Of a DNA stretch of 10,149 bases, positions 1 to 5,816 are shown piece by piece. The DNA is taken from the NCBI GenBank assembly GCA_018064305.1, contig JAGHVP010000163.1, positions 1 through 10,149 on the forward strand, in the 5' to 3' direction. Made by a program: the position numbers and the translations under genes. Position 1 is the first letter of the stretch. Each line of letters opens with the position of its first letter. The stretch comes from Candidatus Equibacterium intestinale. GTDB lineage: Bacteria; Bacteroidota; Bacteroidia; Bacteroidales; UBA932. Below the pieces are notes generated by a model that was given only the letters and a program-made list of their open reading frames with translations, was not told where the DNA came from and made no database searches.

Positions 1-157
1 GGTCCTGATATTTATTGTCTTGAATGCCCTGCAGCCAGTTGTAGTCAGACAACTTGCAGCAGGAGGGCTCGTAGCCCACATTCAGCATACCGGTGTTGTC
101 GCGCTCTACAGAACATCCGCGCGAACAGTCGTATTTGTTATTGTTCAATTCGTCCAT
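1..157 (-). CDS. ricT: RicT/YaaT-like PSP1-family protein, N-terminal part only
   Basis: Only the first 52 codons are in the window; the gene runs off the left edge. The start is the ATG at 155-157, 6 nt after the holB stop. The visible residues begin MDELNNNKYDCSRGCSVERD and contain four cysteines (C11, C15, C34, C35). This cysteine-bearing leader is typical of Bacteroidota RicT proteins; the PSP1 domain itself would lie further on and cannot be seen. In Bacillus the RicA-RicF-RicT complex binds Fe-S clusters and assists mRNA maturation, but the role in Bacteroidota is less clear. Linkage of ricT with holB is a recurrent arrangement in this phylum and supports the call. It is the last visible gene of the minus-strand operon. 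Confidence 0.72.
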   Translation of the reverse strand, partial: MDELNNNKYDCSRGCSVERDNTGMLNVGYEPSCCKLSDYNWLQGIQDNKYQD

Positions 158-163
158 AACGGG

Positions 164-1309
164 TTATATATATAAATAGAAGCGGTTACACAGGTCTGTG
201 AACACCAGTTTGGCCAGCACGTTGCCGTCAATAGCGGCGATTGCAGTGTCAAGCGCTCCGATTATCTTCTGATAGAATGTGGGCTTGATGCGTGCGGCAA
301 GACTCTTTATGTAATCCTCTTCCTGCCTTTTTGTATATGAAATGCCGGGAACATTCTCGGACATCATGAATATTTTCCTTATATAGTTTTCTGCATAGAT
401 ACAGAACCTGCGCTGTGCCTCCTTGCCAAGGCCTGTCAGGTTCTCCGACACTGCCAGCACACCGGCAAGCGAGTGCTTCAGTGCCTCTTCCAGCAGGCTG
501 CGGAGCAGCTCGTCGGCTTCTGTAAACGACTCTTCCCCTGAAATCAGCTCCTTTGCGCGTCCGTACGACCCGGCGGCAAGGTTGGCGTAGCTCATGGCGT
601 CGGCTTCGTCAAGTTCGAAACCGGCAGCAAGAACTTCTGCCAGCTGATACTGCTCCATGGGCTGCAGCCGCACAATCTGGCAGCGCGACACGATTGTAGA
701 GAGCAGTTTCTCTATCTGGCGTGTCACCAGGATGAAGAGTGTGCCGGGCTGGGGCTCTTCCAGCAGTTTGAGCAGTTTGTTGGAGGCTTCCATGTTCATC
801 TTCTCGGGCAGCCAGATCACCATAACCTTGTAGTCTGAATCGTAGGCGTGCATGCTCAGGGTGTCGGAAATCTCCTTTGCCTCGTTGACAGAGATATTGC
901 CGGCCTTGTTCTCTATGCCGATGGCCTCTGCCAGGTCGTGCTCAGAGAAATAGGGATTGCTTTTCAGCAGCTTGTTCCATTCTGCCATGAACAGGCGGCT
1001 CACAGGGCGTTTCTTGTCGGCGTCGCTGAGCGATGCGGTGGCATTGACAGGGAATGCAAAGTGGAGGTCGGGCCAGGCCAGGTTGGCGTGGCTGCGGCAT
1101 GCGGGGCACTCTCCGCAGCTGTCTCCTCCGAAATCAGAGGGGACGTGGTTCTTGCAGTTGAGGTACTGCGAAAGGGCCACGGCAAAGCCGGCGGCACCCA
1201 TACCTTCCTGTTCCACAAACAGAAGGGCGTGTGGTGTACGTCCGCTCTCCACCATTTTCACGAGAGAAGCCTTGAGCGCATCGTTGCCTATGAGGTCAGA
1301 AAATCGCAT
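164..1309 (-). CDS. holB: DNA polymerase III subunit delta prime
   Basis: Clamp-loader subunit delta prime, which helps load the beta sliding clamp during replication; 381 residues. The N-terminus (RFSDLIGNDALKASLVKMV) has the usual 'IGN..LK..L' opening. The P-loop position is degenerate (EQEGMGAAG, residues 33-41, no GKT/S), as expected for delta prime, which does not bind ATP, and unlike DnaX. A zinc-binding set follows at C52, C65, C68 and C71. NKLLKLLEEP lies at 177-186 and the SRC motif at 208-210, next to sensor 1. The ATG at 1307-1309 lies 3 nt after the distal rlhA stop (1313-1315), and the stop lies 6 nt before ricT. No promoter is visible in the gaps, so it is probably transcribed from upstream. 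A long antisense open frame over this gene is a shadow. Confidence 0.93.
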   Translation of the reverse strand: MRFSDLIGNDALKASLVKMVESGRTPHALLFVEQEGMGAAGFAVALSQYLNCKNHVPSDFGGDSCGECPACRSHANLAWPDLHFAFPVNATASLSDADKKRPVSRLFMAEWNKLLKSNPYFSEHDLAEAIGIENKAGNISVNEAKEISDTLSMHAYDSDYKVMVIWLPEKMNMEASNKLLKLLEEPQPGTLFILVTRQIEKLLSTIVSRCQIVRLQPMEQYQLAEVLAAGFELDEADAMSYANLAAGSYGRAKELISGEESFTEADELLRSLLEEALKHSLAGVLAVSENLTGLGKEAQRRFCIYAENYIRKIFMMSENVPGISYTKRQEEDYIKSLAARIKPTFYQKIIGALDTAIAAIDGNVLAKLVFTDLCNRFYLYI

Positions 1310-1312
1310 AAT

Positions 1313-1534
1313 CTACAAATGTACAATCATTTCGCATTTTTTGCAATCAAACTGCAGATAGAGTTTCTTTCCTGCGTTGACAAGTGCCAGAGGCTCCTTT
1401 GCCTTGATGCGGTTTTTCTGGAAAGGACACATCCCCTTTTCGTATCTGATGCAGTACTTCGTGCGCATGAGCTCTGCTCCGTCTACCGGCTTCAGCTCAT
1501 AGGCCTCGGCAACGCTCTCGGCCCCTGCAGCCTC
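1313..1534 (-). pseudogene. Severed in-frame C-terminal tail of the rlhA-like gene
   Basis: After the TAA at 1535-1537 the same reading frame continues for 73 codons to a TAG at 1313-1315. The translation matches, from memory, the C-terminal end of E. coli RlhA: the AEAYEL region, then MRTKYCIRYEKGMCPFQKN, then LYLQFDCKKCEM. Numbered as if read through, the four cysteines are C657, C665, C693 and C696, in the same pattern as E. coli KHCLRF...LCPK...FDCRPCEM. No frameshift or further stop is present, so the nonsense change looks recent, or the product is made by readthrough, or the base call is wrong. An ATG at codon 652 could restart translation, but would give only a fragment of about 51 residues. 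Confidence 0.8.
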
Positions 1535-3421
1535 TTAAACGCTCCGTGCCAGCGAGTTCGCACAGTTTGCCAGATACGGCACCTGCCCGCCCTGCAGCGC
1601 CTGGAATGCGAGACTGCCGGTCTGCTGAAGGAGCATATCGCCCCGGCGGGCTAAAGCCCGGCTGCTCGGGCCGCAAGCGTAAAAATGCTGGCTGTGAACA
1701 CCCTCGCGACCCATGGCGTTTAAATGGGAGGGGCCCGCAAGCGGAGCTTGTGGGAGGGATGGAGCGCAGCGGAAATGCTCCGAAGCAGAGCCGGCAGCGG
1801 GCACAGGCGCTGCATGGGTGCTTATGTGAGAAGCGAAGTTCTCCTGAAGGGAGCTGCCAGCGCAAAGAGGCGCGCCAGGGAAATGCTCCGAAGCAGAGCC
1901 GGCAGCGGGCACAGGCGCTGCAGACCGGCAGTCTCGACTCTCATACGCTGCAAGGCGCGCTGCCAGAAGTTTCTCGGCAAGAGCCCGGCGCCACCCATTG
2001 AGAGCGGCTGCACTGTAAAACCTCACATCACTCTCGTCAACCTCACCACAATGGAAGTTATAATTCAGCGCCCGCTTGCCCATCTGCCGCTGGATATTCG
2101 CCACAGCTGCAGCCCTCTTCTCTGCCTCGGGAGCTTCAGCATCAGGCGTAATGCAGGCCTCGAAACCATCTTCATCCCTTGCAGTAATCCCTTTCGCAGA
2201 GAAGCAGACATCAACATCTATCAGCCTCTCAGGCATATTGTTGTCCAACTCTTTCTCAAATGCAAGGTTCAAGTTGCGGTACACCTTCTGCCCGTTTTTC
2301 AGCCCGGCCGTCTCCTTTATGAATATCCTGCCGTTGCGGATAGTGTCGATACGCATCCCTTCCGCATCTCCCTTTGTGGCTGCGAACACAAGCCCGTCAC
2401 CGTTTGCAAGCACCTTGTCGGTCTCAACCGTGATCCAGCCCGGTCCGATTGAAGAGATAGTGCCGATATATTCTCCGCTGGACTTGCTGCTTACTGCAGA
2501 GTTCCACCGCCCGCGCTGCCCGTCGATGAAGAGAGAAGTGTAGCCGCGGTTGAATGTGGCATCGGGGTTGGGGGTGAAGCCGCCGTGCAGCGAACCCGAC
2601 GAGGCTTTCACGAACCTTGGATCCCTGCGGCAGAGGTCATCTGCCAGAGACCGGTAGTATCTTACTATATTTTTGACATATGATGCATTCTTGAGCCTGC
2701 CCTCTATCTTGAACGAACAGATTCCTGCCTGCGCCAGCTCTTCCAGCCTGTTGTCAAGCCTGTAATCCTTCAGAGAAAGCAGAGGAGCGTCTTTCACAAG
2801 CACCTTTCCGTCGGCATCCACAAGGTCATAGAGGCTGCGGCAGGCCTGGATGCAGCTGCCGCGGTTGGCGCTGCGCCCAGCCAGGTACTGGCTCAGGTAG
2901 CAGTTGCCGCTGTAGCACACGCACAGCGCGCCGTGAACAAAGAACTCCAGCTCGCACTGCACCGCATCTGCAATCTCCCTGATCTGGTCCATGCTCAGCT
3001 CGCGCTCCAGGATCAGCCGTGTGAATCCGAGGCTCTCAAGGAATCTGGCCTGCTCCGGTGTGCGGATGGCACACTGGGTGGAGGCGTGCAGCTCTATCGA
3101 CGGCAGGTCCATGCGGGTGATACCCAGGTCCTGCACGATAATGGCATCGACACCCGCCTCATAAAGCTGCCATATCATCTCACGGGCCTGCTCGAGCTCG
3201 TCTTCGTAGAGGATGGTGTTGACAGTGGCGTAGACCCTGGCAGAGAAGCGGTGGGCATATTCTGCCAACTCTGCTATCCCGTCCACAGGATTGCCTGCAG
3301 CTTCGCGGGCTCCGAACGCCGGACCTGCGATATATACAGCATCGGCACCGCAGTTTATGGCCGCGATGCCGATGTCTTTATTCTTTGCCGGAGCAAGTAT
3401 CTCAAGCTTTACATGTTGCAT
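1535..3421 (-). CDS. rlhA: U32-family protein, RlhA-like 23S rRNA C2501 hydroxylase, prematurely terminated
   Basis: Closest in layout to E. coli RlhA (YdcP), which makes 5-hydroxycytidine at 23S rRNA position 2501; such genes are often labelled 'peptidase U32' or 'collagenase-like protease'. The N-terminus has KLEILAPAKN and GADAVYIAGPAFGAR. The U32 signature is complete at residues 159-177 (E-F-F-V-H-G-A-L-C ... G-N-C-Y-L-S), followed by GRSANRGSC and C194. FKIEGRLK and SYVKNIVRYYRSL also fit RlhA. Two things are odd. Residues about 496-605 are an extra Ala/Pro/Ser-rich block, where E. coli has a linker of about 18 residues. Codon 629 is TAA, aligned with Tyr in E. coli EFYHRYG, so the last 73 codons are cut off. 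With readthrough the frame is 702 codons. The start ATG (3419-3421) overlaps the upstream TPR gene by 13 nt. Confidence 0.85.
   Translation of the reverse strand: MQHVKLEILAPAKNKDIGIAAINCGADAVYIAGPAFGAREAAGNPVDGIAELAEYAHRFSARVYATVNTILYEDELEQAREMIWQLYEAGVDAIIVQDLGITRMDLPSIELHASTQCAIRTPEQARFLESLGFTRLILERELSMDQIREIADAVQCELEFFVHGALCVCYSGNCYLSQYLAGRSANRGSCIQACRSLYDLVDADGKVLVKDAPLLSLKDYRLDNRLEELAQAGICSFKIEGRLKNASYVKNIVRYYRSLADDLCRRDPRFVKASSGSLHGGFTPNPDATFNRGYTSLFIDGQRGRWNSAVSSKSSGEYIGTISSIGPGWITVETDKVLANGDGLVFAATKGDAEGMRIDTIRNGRIFIKETAGLKNGQKVYRNLNLAFEKELDNNMPERLIDVDVCFSAKGITARDEDGFEACITPDAEAPEAEKRAAAVANIQRQMGKRALNYNFHCGEVDESDVRFYSAAALNGWRRALAEKLLAARLAAYESRDCRSAAPVPAAGSASEHFPGAPLCAGSSLQENFASHISTHAAPVPAAGSASEHFRCAPSLPQAPLAGPSHLNAMGREGVHSQHFYACGPSSRALARRGDMLLQQTGSLAFQALQGGQVPYLANCANSLARSV
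1647..1660. repeat. Short REP-like hairpin inside the rlhA insertion
   Basis: CGGGCT-AA-AGCCCG gives a 6-bp perfect stem with a 2-nt loop. The right arm can instead pair with the following CGGGC (GCCCG-GCTGCT-CGGGC), so three G/C blocks compete. It resembles small palindromic intergenic repeats but here is translated. Confidence 0.5.
1734..1754. repeat. Hairpin inside the rlhA insertion
   Basis: CCCGCAAGC-GGA-GCTTGTGGG forms a 9-bp stem with one C/T mismatch at the DNA level (a G-U pair in one RNA strand) and a GGA loop. It lies upstream, in plus-strand coordinates, of the first 44-bp direct repeat and adds to the palindrome density of the block. Confidence 0.5.
1771..1814. repeat. 44-bp direct repeat, copy 1
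   Basis: Identical over 44 bp to 1879-1922. On the minus strand it encodes AAPVPAAGSASEHF of the rlhA insertion. Its end motif CAGGCGCTGCA also occurs, inverted, at 1593-1603. Confidence 0.9.
1879..1922. repeat. 44-bp direct repeat, copy 2
   Basis: Exact copy of 1771-1814, offset by 108 bp (36 codons), so both copies are read in the same frame and give the same peptide. The sequence between them is not repeated. Copy 2 overlaps the right inverted-repeat arm by 3 bp. Confidence 0.9.
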
Positions 3422-4356
3422 TTAAGCTCTTCATTGATTTTGTATTCAGCGATAGCCTTGAACTGTGCATCGTTGACGATCTGCTTGTAGTAACCGCAAG
3501 CTTTTGCACGGTCTTTCTGGCCTTCGTATGCAGTTGCAAGCTGATAGATGATCTGGCTCTTGTCCTTTGCGTTGGGAGCGAGGGCGATGTAAGCCTCGAA
3601 ACCTGCGATAGCTGTTGAGAACTGCTTGAGGTTGAGTGCGTTCATGCCGATAAGCTTCTGAGCGTTGGGAGAATCCTTTGCCTGTGCTGACAGCTGTGCA
3701 TTCTCAAGGGCGCCTTTGTAGTCTTTTGCCTTCTGGCATGCAACTGCCTTCTTGAGGTAGATGTTTGAAAGCTGCTTGTTAGCCTCAGCCTCTGCGCCTG
3801 CTTCGCTTGCGCGGTTGAACACTACGATTGCCGAGTCAGCCTCGCCTGCACCTGCAAGTGCGATACCGAGACGGAGAAGGGCGGTGGTGTTGGTCTCGTC
3901 TGCTTCAACGGCATTCTTGAATGCCTCGGCAGCCTCTGCAAAACTCTTTGCATTGAGGAGAGCACCGCCTTTTGCCATATACATCTTGGGAATGAGGTTT
4001 GTTGCACGCTCTGCTGCATCGGCGTTGTTGTCATATTCAGTTGCAAGCTCGACTACTTTCTTGAAGTTTGTGAGAGCCGCGTCGAATTCGCTGGCTTCTG
4101 CTGCTTCCTCACCAAGTTTCATATAGATCTGAGGGATGATGTCCTGGCAGTCGCCAACAACATTCACTGCCTCTTCGCCAAGTCCTTTGGCCATTTCAAG
4201 GCATTCGAGGAATTTGGGGAGGGATTCTTCTTTGTTACCTTCGTTGAGGAGAGTGCCGGCCTCGTTGTAAAGGTTTACAGCAGTTTCCATGTCCTGTGCA
4301 TTTGCAAAACCGAATGATGCAAGTACTACAGCTAAAGTGAGAACGATCTTTTTCAT
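3409..4356 (-). CDS. Secreted tetratricopeptide-repeat protein
   Basis: A 315-residue protein with a clear signal peptide: lysines at 2-3, a hydrophobic stretch at 4-18, and likely cleavage after A20 (NA|Q). The rest is helical and rich in alanine, with TPR-like units such as AEAAEAFKNAVEADETNTTALLRLGIALAGAG and YKGALENAQLSAQAKD...KLIGMNALNLKQFSTAIAGFEAYIALAPN. TPRs mediate protein-protein contacts; a periplasmic location is inferred and no partner is known. There is no lipobox or enzyme motif. It is the first gene of the operon, with a good promoter at 4417-4447, and its last 13 nt overlap the rlhA start, suggesting coupled translation. I do not recognise a named family beyond TPR. Confidence 0.85.
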   Translation of the reverse strand: MKKIVLTLAVVLASFGFANAQDMETAVNLYNEAGTLLNEGNKEESLPKFLECLEMAKGLGEEAVNVVGDCQDIIPQIYMKLGEEAAEASEFDAALTNFKKVVELATEYDNNADAAERATNLIPKMYMAKGGALLNAKSFAEAAEAFKNAVEADETNTTALLRLGIALAGAGEADSAIVVFNRASEAGAEAEANKQLSNIYLKKAVACQKAKDYKGALENAQLSAQAKDSPNAQKLIGMNALNLKQFSTAIAGFEAYIALAPNAKDKSQIIYQLATAYEGQKDRAKACGYYKQIVNDAQFKAIAEYKINEELKCNM

Positions 4357-4416
4357 ATTCAGATTAAAATTATTTGTTCGAAGTGATCATATGGGCACAT
4401 TCCGTGCCAAGTGGTG

Positions 4417-4447
4417 CAAAGGTAAAAAAAATGTACATTTGCACAAA
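4417..4447 (-). promoter_or_regulatory. Bacteroidota-type promoter of the TPR-rlhA-holB-ricT operon
   Basis: On the minus strand, TTTG (4444-4447) is followed after 19 nt by TACCTTTG (4417-4424), matching the TTTG-N19-21-TAnnTTTG consensus of the Bacteroidota primary sigma factor. Transcription would start near 4410, about 55 nt before the TPR ATG. A small hairpin (GGCAC-N5-GTGCC, 4394-4408) would lie at the very 5' end of the RNA. Confidence 0.7.
4434..4441 (+). promoter_or_regulatory. Probable -7 box for the DUF3109 gene
   Basis: TACATTTG fits TAnnTTTG and would start transcription about 18 nt before the ATG at 4466. No good TTTG lies 19-21 nt upstream, so the promoter may be weak or activator-dependent. 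The box lies inside the spacer of the opposing promoter. Confidence 0.5.
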
Positions 4448-4465
4448 ATTTAAACTGCAGCAGAA

Positions 4466-5098
4466 ATGATTATAGAAATTGACGACATATTGGTTTCGAG
4501 CGAAATAATCACCGAGTATTTTGCGTGCGACTATGAGGCCTGCAAGGGAGTGTGCTGCGTGATAGGCGACAGCGGGGCACCGATGACAGAGGCGGAATCC
4601 GAGGCGCTGGAGCGCGAATGGCCGGTGTATAAAGACCTTATGACTGATGTGGGCCGCAGGTGTGTGGATGAGAAAGGCTTCTTTGAAATAGACCGCGACG
4701 GCGATATGGTAACCCCTATAATGGACATGTCTGCGGAAGAGCGCGAGGCCACCGGGATGGCTGTGGTGAAGGAGGGCAACGACCTTCCGTGCGCCTTCAC
4801 CATGTATGAAGACGGCAACTGCCTGTGTGCCGTCGAGAGGTCTTTCTGCCAGGGGAAATGCAGGTTCAAGAAGCCGATTTCGTGCAGCCTCTACCCGATA
4901 AGAGTGTCGCAGTTCGCCACAGGTCAGAAAGCCCTCAACCTGCACAGGTGGGCTATCTGCCACAATGCCTTCGACAAAGGAAGGCGCGAAGGGACAAGGG
5001 TCTATCAGTTCCTGAAAGGCCCGCTTACCGAAGCTTTCGGAGAGGAGTTCTATTCGCAGCTGTGCGAGGCGGCCAGGATGCTTGAGGCGCGCTCGTAG
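4466..5098 (+). CDS. DUF3109 family cysteine-rich protein
   Basis: A 210-residue protein recognised as DUF3109, a conserved Bacteroidota family of unknown biochemical function. It opens MIIEIDDILVSSEIITEYFACDYEACKGVCC, with cysteines at C21, C26, C30 and C31. Further cysteines follow at C66, C109, C119, C121, C128, C132, C140 and C165, including the core CRFKKPISCSLYPIRV. The arrangement suggests metal or Fe-S binding, as in YkgJ-type cysteine clusters, but this is inference. There is no signal peptide or membrane helix, so it is probably cytoplasmic. The ATG at 4466 sits about 18 nt from the predicted transcription start. The 3' end overlaps the convergent DUF2007 gene by 49 nt. Confidence 0.85.
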   Translation: MIIEIDDILVSSEIITEYFACDYEACKGVCCVIGDSGAPMTEAESEALEREWPVYKDLMTDVGRRCVDEKGFFEIDRDGDMVTPIMDMSAEEREATGMAVVKEGNDLPCAFTMYEDGNCLCAVERSFCQGKCRFKKPISCSLYPIRVSQFATGQKALNLHRWAICHNAFDKGRREGTRVYQFLKGPLTEAFGEEFYSQLCEAARMLEARS

Positions 5099-5262
5099 TC
5101 TTCGTCGTCCACCACAAGCCTTACGTCGAACCCGGCCGAGGCCCCCAGCCCCACGAATACCAGATTCTCGTTGAGCACTTCGCACATAATGCCCTCGCCC
5201 TCAAGCAGGGAGGCGTCTATATGCGCGTCCATCGGTGAAGTGTATCGTCTTACAACCTGCAT
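5050..5262 (-). CDS. DUF2007 family small protein
   Basis: A 70-residue protein starting MQVVRRYTSPMDAHIDASLL, followed by EGEGIMCEVLNENL and DVRLVVDDEDYERASSIL. This matches the layout of DUF2007 ('putative signal transducing protein') domains: a short ferredoxin-like fold in which a lineage-variable region precedes 'L.V...D...A..IL'. The open frame extends further upstream, but the ATG at 5260-5262 is preferred because it overlaps the preceding stop in TAATG and begins at the family's normal N-terminus. It is probably cytoplasmic and has no known reaction. Its last 49 nt lie antisense to the end of the DUF3109 gene. Confidence 0.78.
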   Translation of the reverse strand: MQVVRRYTSPMDAHIDASLLEGEGIMCEVLNENLVFVGLGASAGFDVRLVVDDEDYERASSILAASHSCE

Positions 5263-5744
5263 TATTCTTCTGTTTGATGGTGCTGCATACGGTAGTTGTA
5301 ATAAATGGCGCTGATGACGCGGGTGGTGTCGCGGTAACGGCCGTCCACTTCCACATGGATGCCGTCGGCCGCGGGAGTGAATGTGATGGCATCTTCCCAC
5401 ATGCGCGAGATGCGCAGGGCCACCCTGTCGCTGCGGAACTTCATCACGCCGTCTTCGTCGCTGACCAGCGAATACTCAGCGTTCTTCATGGTCTCGACCA
5501 CCACATCGTGATACTCTTCCCAGCTGCCGTCGAGGGTGAGCCTGCCTTTCTTGTATCCCACCAGAGGGTAGACAGCTGCAAAGAACACGAAGATTGCTGC
5601 AATCTTAAGGAAGGCGCCTTCCTCGAACATTTCTGCCAGAGGGACGTCCTGCCCGTGCATGGCAACCCTGATGATGAGGATGCAGAGGCAGAATATCAGT
5701 ACAAAATATACCAGGTACTTGAGCGAGCGTACTATATACTTCAT
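5262..5744 (-). CDS. Two-helix membrane protein of unknown function
   Basis: A 160-residue protein from the ATG at 5742-5744 (MKYIVRSLKYLVYFVLIF). An ATG 30 nt further upstream falls inside the likely promoter -7 box and is rejected. Two hydrophobic segments (about residues 7-28 and 44-64) are separated by a short acidic loop, followed by a soluble domain of about 95 residues. That domain (DGSWEEYHDVVVETMKNAEYSLVSDEDGVMKFRSD...) may be a small alpha/beta fold. I do not recognise a named family. The topology suggests both termini in the cytoplasm. The stop shares one base with the DUF2007 start, so the two are probably co-translated and may act together. Confidence 0.75.
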   Translation of the reverse strand: MKYIVRSLKYLVYFVLIFCLCILIIRVAMHGQDVPLAEMFEEGAFLKIAAIFVFFAAVYPLVGYKKGRLTLDGSWEEYHDVVVETMKNAEYSLVSDEDGVMKFRSDRVALRISRMWEDAITFTPAADGIHVEVDGRYRDTTRVISAIYYNYRMQHHQTEE

Positions 5745-5771
5745 AATTTCAGCTTTTTGGAATGTTTTATG

Positions 5772-5779
5772 CAAAAATA
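5772..5779 (-). promoter_or_regulatory. Probable -7 box for the membrane protein-DUF2007 unit
   Basis: TATTTTTG on the minus strand fits TAnnTTTG and would start transcription near 5765, about 20 nt before the ATG at 5744. No clear TTTG is seen at the right spacing. It is the mirror image of the plus-strand box at 5783-5790. Confidence 0.5.
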
Positions 5780-5782
5780 AAC

Positions 5783-5790
5783 TATTTTTG
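5783..5790 (+). promoter_or_regulatory. Probable -7 box for the coiled-coil protein-hemW unit
   Basis: TATTTTTG fits TAnnTTTG; a TTTG occurs at 5756-5759, but the 23-nt spacing is slightly long. A start near 5797 would exclude the GTG at 5790 and favour the ATG at 5817 as the gene start. Confidence 0.5.
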
Positions 5791-5816
5791 TGAACTTATT
5801 ATCCAATTTTTTGAAT

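Larger units (their letters stand above)
1609..1936. repeat. Inverted-repeat-bounded in-frame insertion within rlhA
   Basis: The arms 1609-1625 (CGAGACTGCCGGTCTGC) and 1920-1936 are perfect 17-bp inverted repeats enclosing 294 bp. Similarity continues outward at constant spacing to 1588 and 1957, giving 31 identities in 38. The right-hand arm encodes native-looking rlhA sequence (RLAAYESRDCRSA on the minus strand). The left arm read on the plus strand gives a similar peptide, RPAAPGMRDCRSA, in the corresponding frame, so the left arm may be an inverted copy of rlhA coding sequence. The minus frame is open across the block, and so is the plus frame that inversion would place in register. No transposase is encoded. 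A short CTGCC occurs at 1583-1587 and 1960-1964, but it is too short to be called a target duplication. Confidence 0.8.

Noticed and set aside
1535..1537. Frameshift as the cause of early termination
   Set aside because: The downstream homologous tail is in the same frame, so this is a nonsense codon and not an indel.
848..1654. Long plus-strand open frame antisense to holB
   Set aside because: It overlaps well-supported holB and the rlhA tail and has no protein-like domain; GC-rich third positions explain the absence of stops.
1771..1922. CRISPR array
   Set aside because: Only two repeats, 44 bp long with a 64-bp gap, inside a coding frame and with no cas genes.
1588..1957. Insertion sequence with transposase
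   Set aside because: No transposase-like peptide in any frame, and no convincing target duplication (only a 5-bp CTGCC on each side, not flush).
1546..2001. Plus-strand open frame across the rlhA insertion as an independent gene
   Set aside because: No promoter or family resemblance, and it is antisense to rlhA. Its openness is reported instead as a property of the inverted-repeat block.
1724..2452. Long plus-strand open frame of about 242 codons
   Set aside because: It lies antisense to a clearly homologous stretch of rlhA, has no recognisable domain, and its repeated peptide only reflects the 44-bp DNA repeats.
4370..5185. Minus-strand open frame of about 271 codons antisense to DUF3109
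   Set aside because: The plus strand encodes a recognisable cysteine-rich family with its own start and promoter box; the antisense frame has no recognisable features.
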